Positions 5,519-6,980 of a DNA stretch of 6,980 bases are shown here, in pieces. Positions within the stretch are counted from its first letter, which is position 1; every line of letters begins with the position of its first letter. This stretch comes from Planctomycetota bacterium (GTDB taxonomy: Bacteria > Planctomycetota > UBA1135 > UBA2386): positions 1 through 6,980 of the forward strand of contig JAEYTU010000529.1 of the NCBI GenBank assembly GCA_023433825.1, written 5' to 3'. The notes beneath the pieces were generated by a model. That model did no database searches, was not told the origin of the DNA, and saw nothing but the letters and a program-made list of their open reading frames with translations. A program made the position numbers and the translations under genes.

Positions 5519-6980
5519 CACTCCTGCCCGACGCCCGGCAACGGCAAGCCGCGCTGGTCGGTGACCCGCACGTAGACCGGCTGCTCGCCGCCGGCGGGGA
5601 GGCGCAGCTCGATCTGATTCGTGCCGGCCTTCAGCTTGACGAGCGCGGCGTCCTGATCGGGCATGCCGGTGCCGTCGGTCGTGCGGTCGATCGACTTGTT
5701 GCCGGCGAACGTCGCCGACAGCGCGCTGCGTGATCCGGTGCGCAACACTGCGTCCTGATCGGTCTCGCTGCGCACGGCCAACGTCACGACCCGTTCGGCT
5801 GCCGCGGCCGGAACGACGATCGCCCCGTCGGCAGCGGTCGCGAGCTTCGTTCCGCTCGACGCTGCGGCGCCGAGGAACTTCGTCGAGACGACGATGCCGC
5901 CCGCCTTCTCGAATCGACCGATCAGTTCGGTCCAGGACGGATCGGCGAAGTACGCCTTCGACTTCAGCGTCGCGCCGTCGACGCGATCGAAGCCGTGGTC
6001 GAGGACGAGTCGCGCACCGGACTTCGTGACGAAGTTCGCGCCGAGCTGCGTCGCGAGATTCCGGATTCGGTACGGCAACCCGAGGTCGACGACGACCGTC
6101 TTCTCACCCGCGACCCACTCGGCGGCGGACTGACGCGCGCCGAGGAACACCGTGTCGACGTCCGCCGGCAGCAGGAGCTGCTGGTACGGCTTCGCCGGCT
6201 CCAGTGATCCCGTCGGGAAGAACGGCTCGTGCTCGTCCTTCCAGAACTCGCGCTCGTCGATGATCCGCCGGTCGACGTTGGCGCCGTCGACGACGTCGTT
6301 CGCGTGCCACAGGTAGCGGACGAACATCGTCTGCGCGGCGTTGACGGCGACGTCGTAGTAGGTGCCCTTCTTCGGCTTGCCGCTGACGAGCTCCATCCGG
6401 AACGAGAACCGCCGGTGCGGGATCGACTCGTCGCGCTGGTCCTTCGTCTCCTTCTTGCGGTTGTCCTCCTTCTCGACCTCGGACAACTCCTCCGTGGTCT
6501 CGCGCATGTAGACGTTCAGCGTGCGGCCGTCCTTCTTCAGGTTCCGCATCGTCGCGAATGTCGCGCCACGCGGCAGCCGCAGCTTCGCGCGGATGTCGAC
6601 GTTGTCCCAGTTCGGCGTCGAGACGAAGCGCATGCCGTTCATGCCGAACATCAGCGCATCGAAGTTGATGCCGCCGACGCGCGGGTCGAGGCGCTCCGGG
6701 CGCGCCTCGTCGGCGATGCCGCTCGGGTACCCGTCCGGGCCGTAGAGCGATGCCCATTCGCCGGCTGGGCCGGCCATCGCGAGCACCTCGTCGAATGCGT
6801 CCATTCGCTCCTTCGCGTCGCGGTCGCAGAGCGCGTGCAGCAGCATTCCCTGGACGTCGCCGGTCACGTAGCCGCAGCTCGGCGTCGATCCGATGCGTGC
6901 GCCGCGCTGCCACAGGACCTTCAGCGTGTTGCGCAGGTTGTCGCGGCTCTTCTCGCCACTCGGGAACGTCCACCCAGCCC
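5518..6980 (-). CDS. large hydrolase-like protein, 3' part (right end cut by window); glycoside-hydrolase-type toroid end plus beta-rich accessory regions
   Basis: The minus-strand frame stays open to the window edge, giving at least 486 residues. An internal GTG at 6867 is not the real start, since the coding style continues upstream (FPSGEKSRDNLRNTLKVLW). The first visible part (about 1-150) has DVQGMLLHAL, then GEWASLYGPDGYPSG, GGINFDALMFGMNGMRFV and RLPRGATFATMRNLKKDGR. This order resembles the end of an alpha/alpha-toroid glycoside hydrolase followed by its C-terminal beta sheet, but I cannot name a family. A charged insert (EVEKEDNRKKETKDQRDE) follows, then an alpha/beta-like stretch (TVFLGARQSAAEWV, KTVVVDLGLPYRI, GGIVVSTKFLG), and last a beta-rich end (AALVKLKAGTNQIELRLPAGGEQPVYVRV) like galactose-binding or PA14-type accessory domains. 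A secreted or periplasmic polysaccharide-acting enzyme or a non-catalytic relative would fit. Catalytic residues would lie outside the window. Confidence 0.88.
   Translation of the reverse strand, partial: AGWTFPSGEKSRDNLRNTLKVLWQRGARIGSTPSCGYVTGDVQGMLLHALCDRDAKERMDAFDEVLAMAGPAGEWASLYGPDGYPSGIADEARPERLDPRVGGINFDALMFGMNGMRFVSTPNWDNVDIRAKLRLPRGATFATMRNLKKDGRTLNVYMRETTEELSEVEKEDNRKKETKDQRDESIPHRRFSFRMELVSGKPKKGTYYDVAVNAAQTMFVRYLWHANDVVDGANVDRRIIDEREFWKDEHEPFFPTGSLEPAKPYQQLLLPADVDTVFLGARQSAAEWVAGEKTVVVDLGLPYRIRNLATQLGANFVTKSGARLVLDHGFDRVDGATLKSKAYFADPSWTELIGRFEKAGGIVVSTKFLGAAASSGTKLATAADGAIVVPAAAAERVVTLAVRSETDQDAVLRTGSRSALSATFAGNKSIDRTTDGTGMPDQDAALVKLKAGTNQIELRLPAGGEQPVYVRVTDQRGLPLPGVGQE

Noticed and set aside
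1..6980. CRISPR arrays, tRNA or rRNA genes, insertion-sequence ends or transposase genes
   Set aside because: I found no spaced repeat array, no tRNA-like cloverleaf and no transposase or integrase motif on either strand, within the limits of reading by eye.

Overview
This is a GC-rich window, roughly two-thirds or more G+C by eye, with near-saturated third-position G/C in most genes. It looks like chromosomal DNA of a high-GC Gram-negative bacterium. The M28 peptidase, the ECF sigma factor translationally coupled to a zinc-less membrane anti-sigma protein, and the small CPCC protein with an acidic tail would all fit Planctomycetota or a neighbouring phylum such as Myxococcota. That placement is an inference from gene style; there is no rRNA or marker gene to confirm it.

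Layout from left to right. (1) The 3' part of an M28 zinc peptidase gene (+, cut by the left edge) ends 9 bases from the end of a convergent small gene (-, 740-1042) for a 100-residue CPCC zinc-knuckle protein. (2) The non-coding stretch 1043-1414 separates that gene from the sigma operon. It is unusually structured: a 21-bp tandem duplication (1107-1150), then a 79-bp nested inverted repeat (1165-1243) that can fold into a three-way junction, with its only mismatch becoming a G-U pair in minus-strand RNA. (3) An ECF sigma factor (1415-2062) and a long single-pass membrane anti-sigma protein (2059-3504) overlap by ATGA and form a signalling operon. Hairpins at its end may terminate it. (4) After about 280 bases with no convincing gene comes a two-gene cassette, 3788-4165 and 4162-5508, also joined by ATGA. 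The first gene is a small protein with YVGSPHHK, DKTxCP and YHAYP motifs. The second is a 448-residue protein that reads as a long ImmA/IrrE-type protein whose HExxH metallopeptidase motif has been lost. (5) Convergent to this, and only 9 bases away, is the 3' part of a large minus-strand gene (5518-6980, cut by the right edge). It has a C-terminal segment like that of alpha/alpha-toroid glycoside hydrolases plus beta-rich accessory regions.

The sigma and anti-sigma proteins should act together: the membrane protein holds the sigma factor until an extracytoplasmic signal arrives. The two-gene cassette has visibly lower third-position G+C than its neighbours, is flanked by hairpins, and has no obvious link to the genes around it. 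It is the best candidate in the window for an accessory system of unknown function, possibly defence- or toxin-antitoxin-like.
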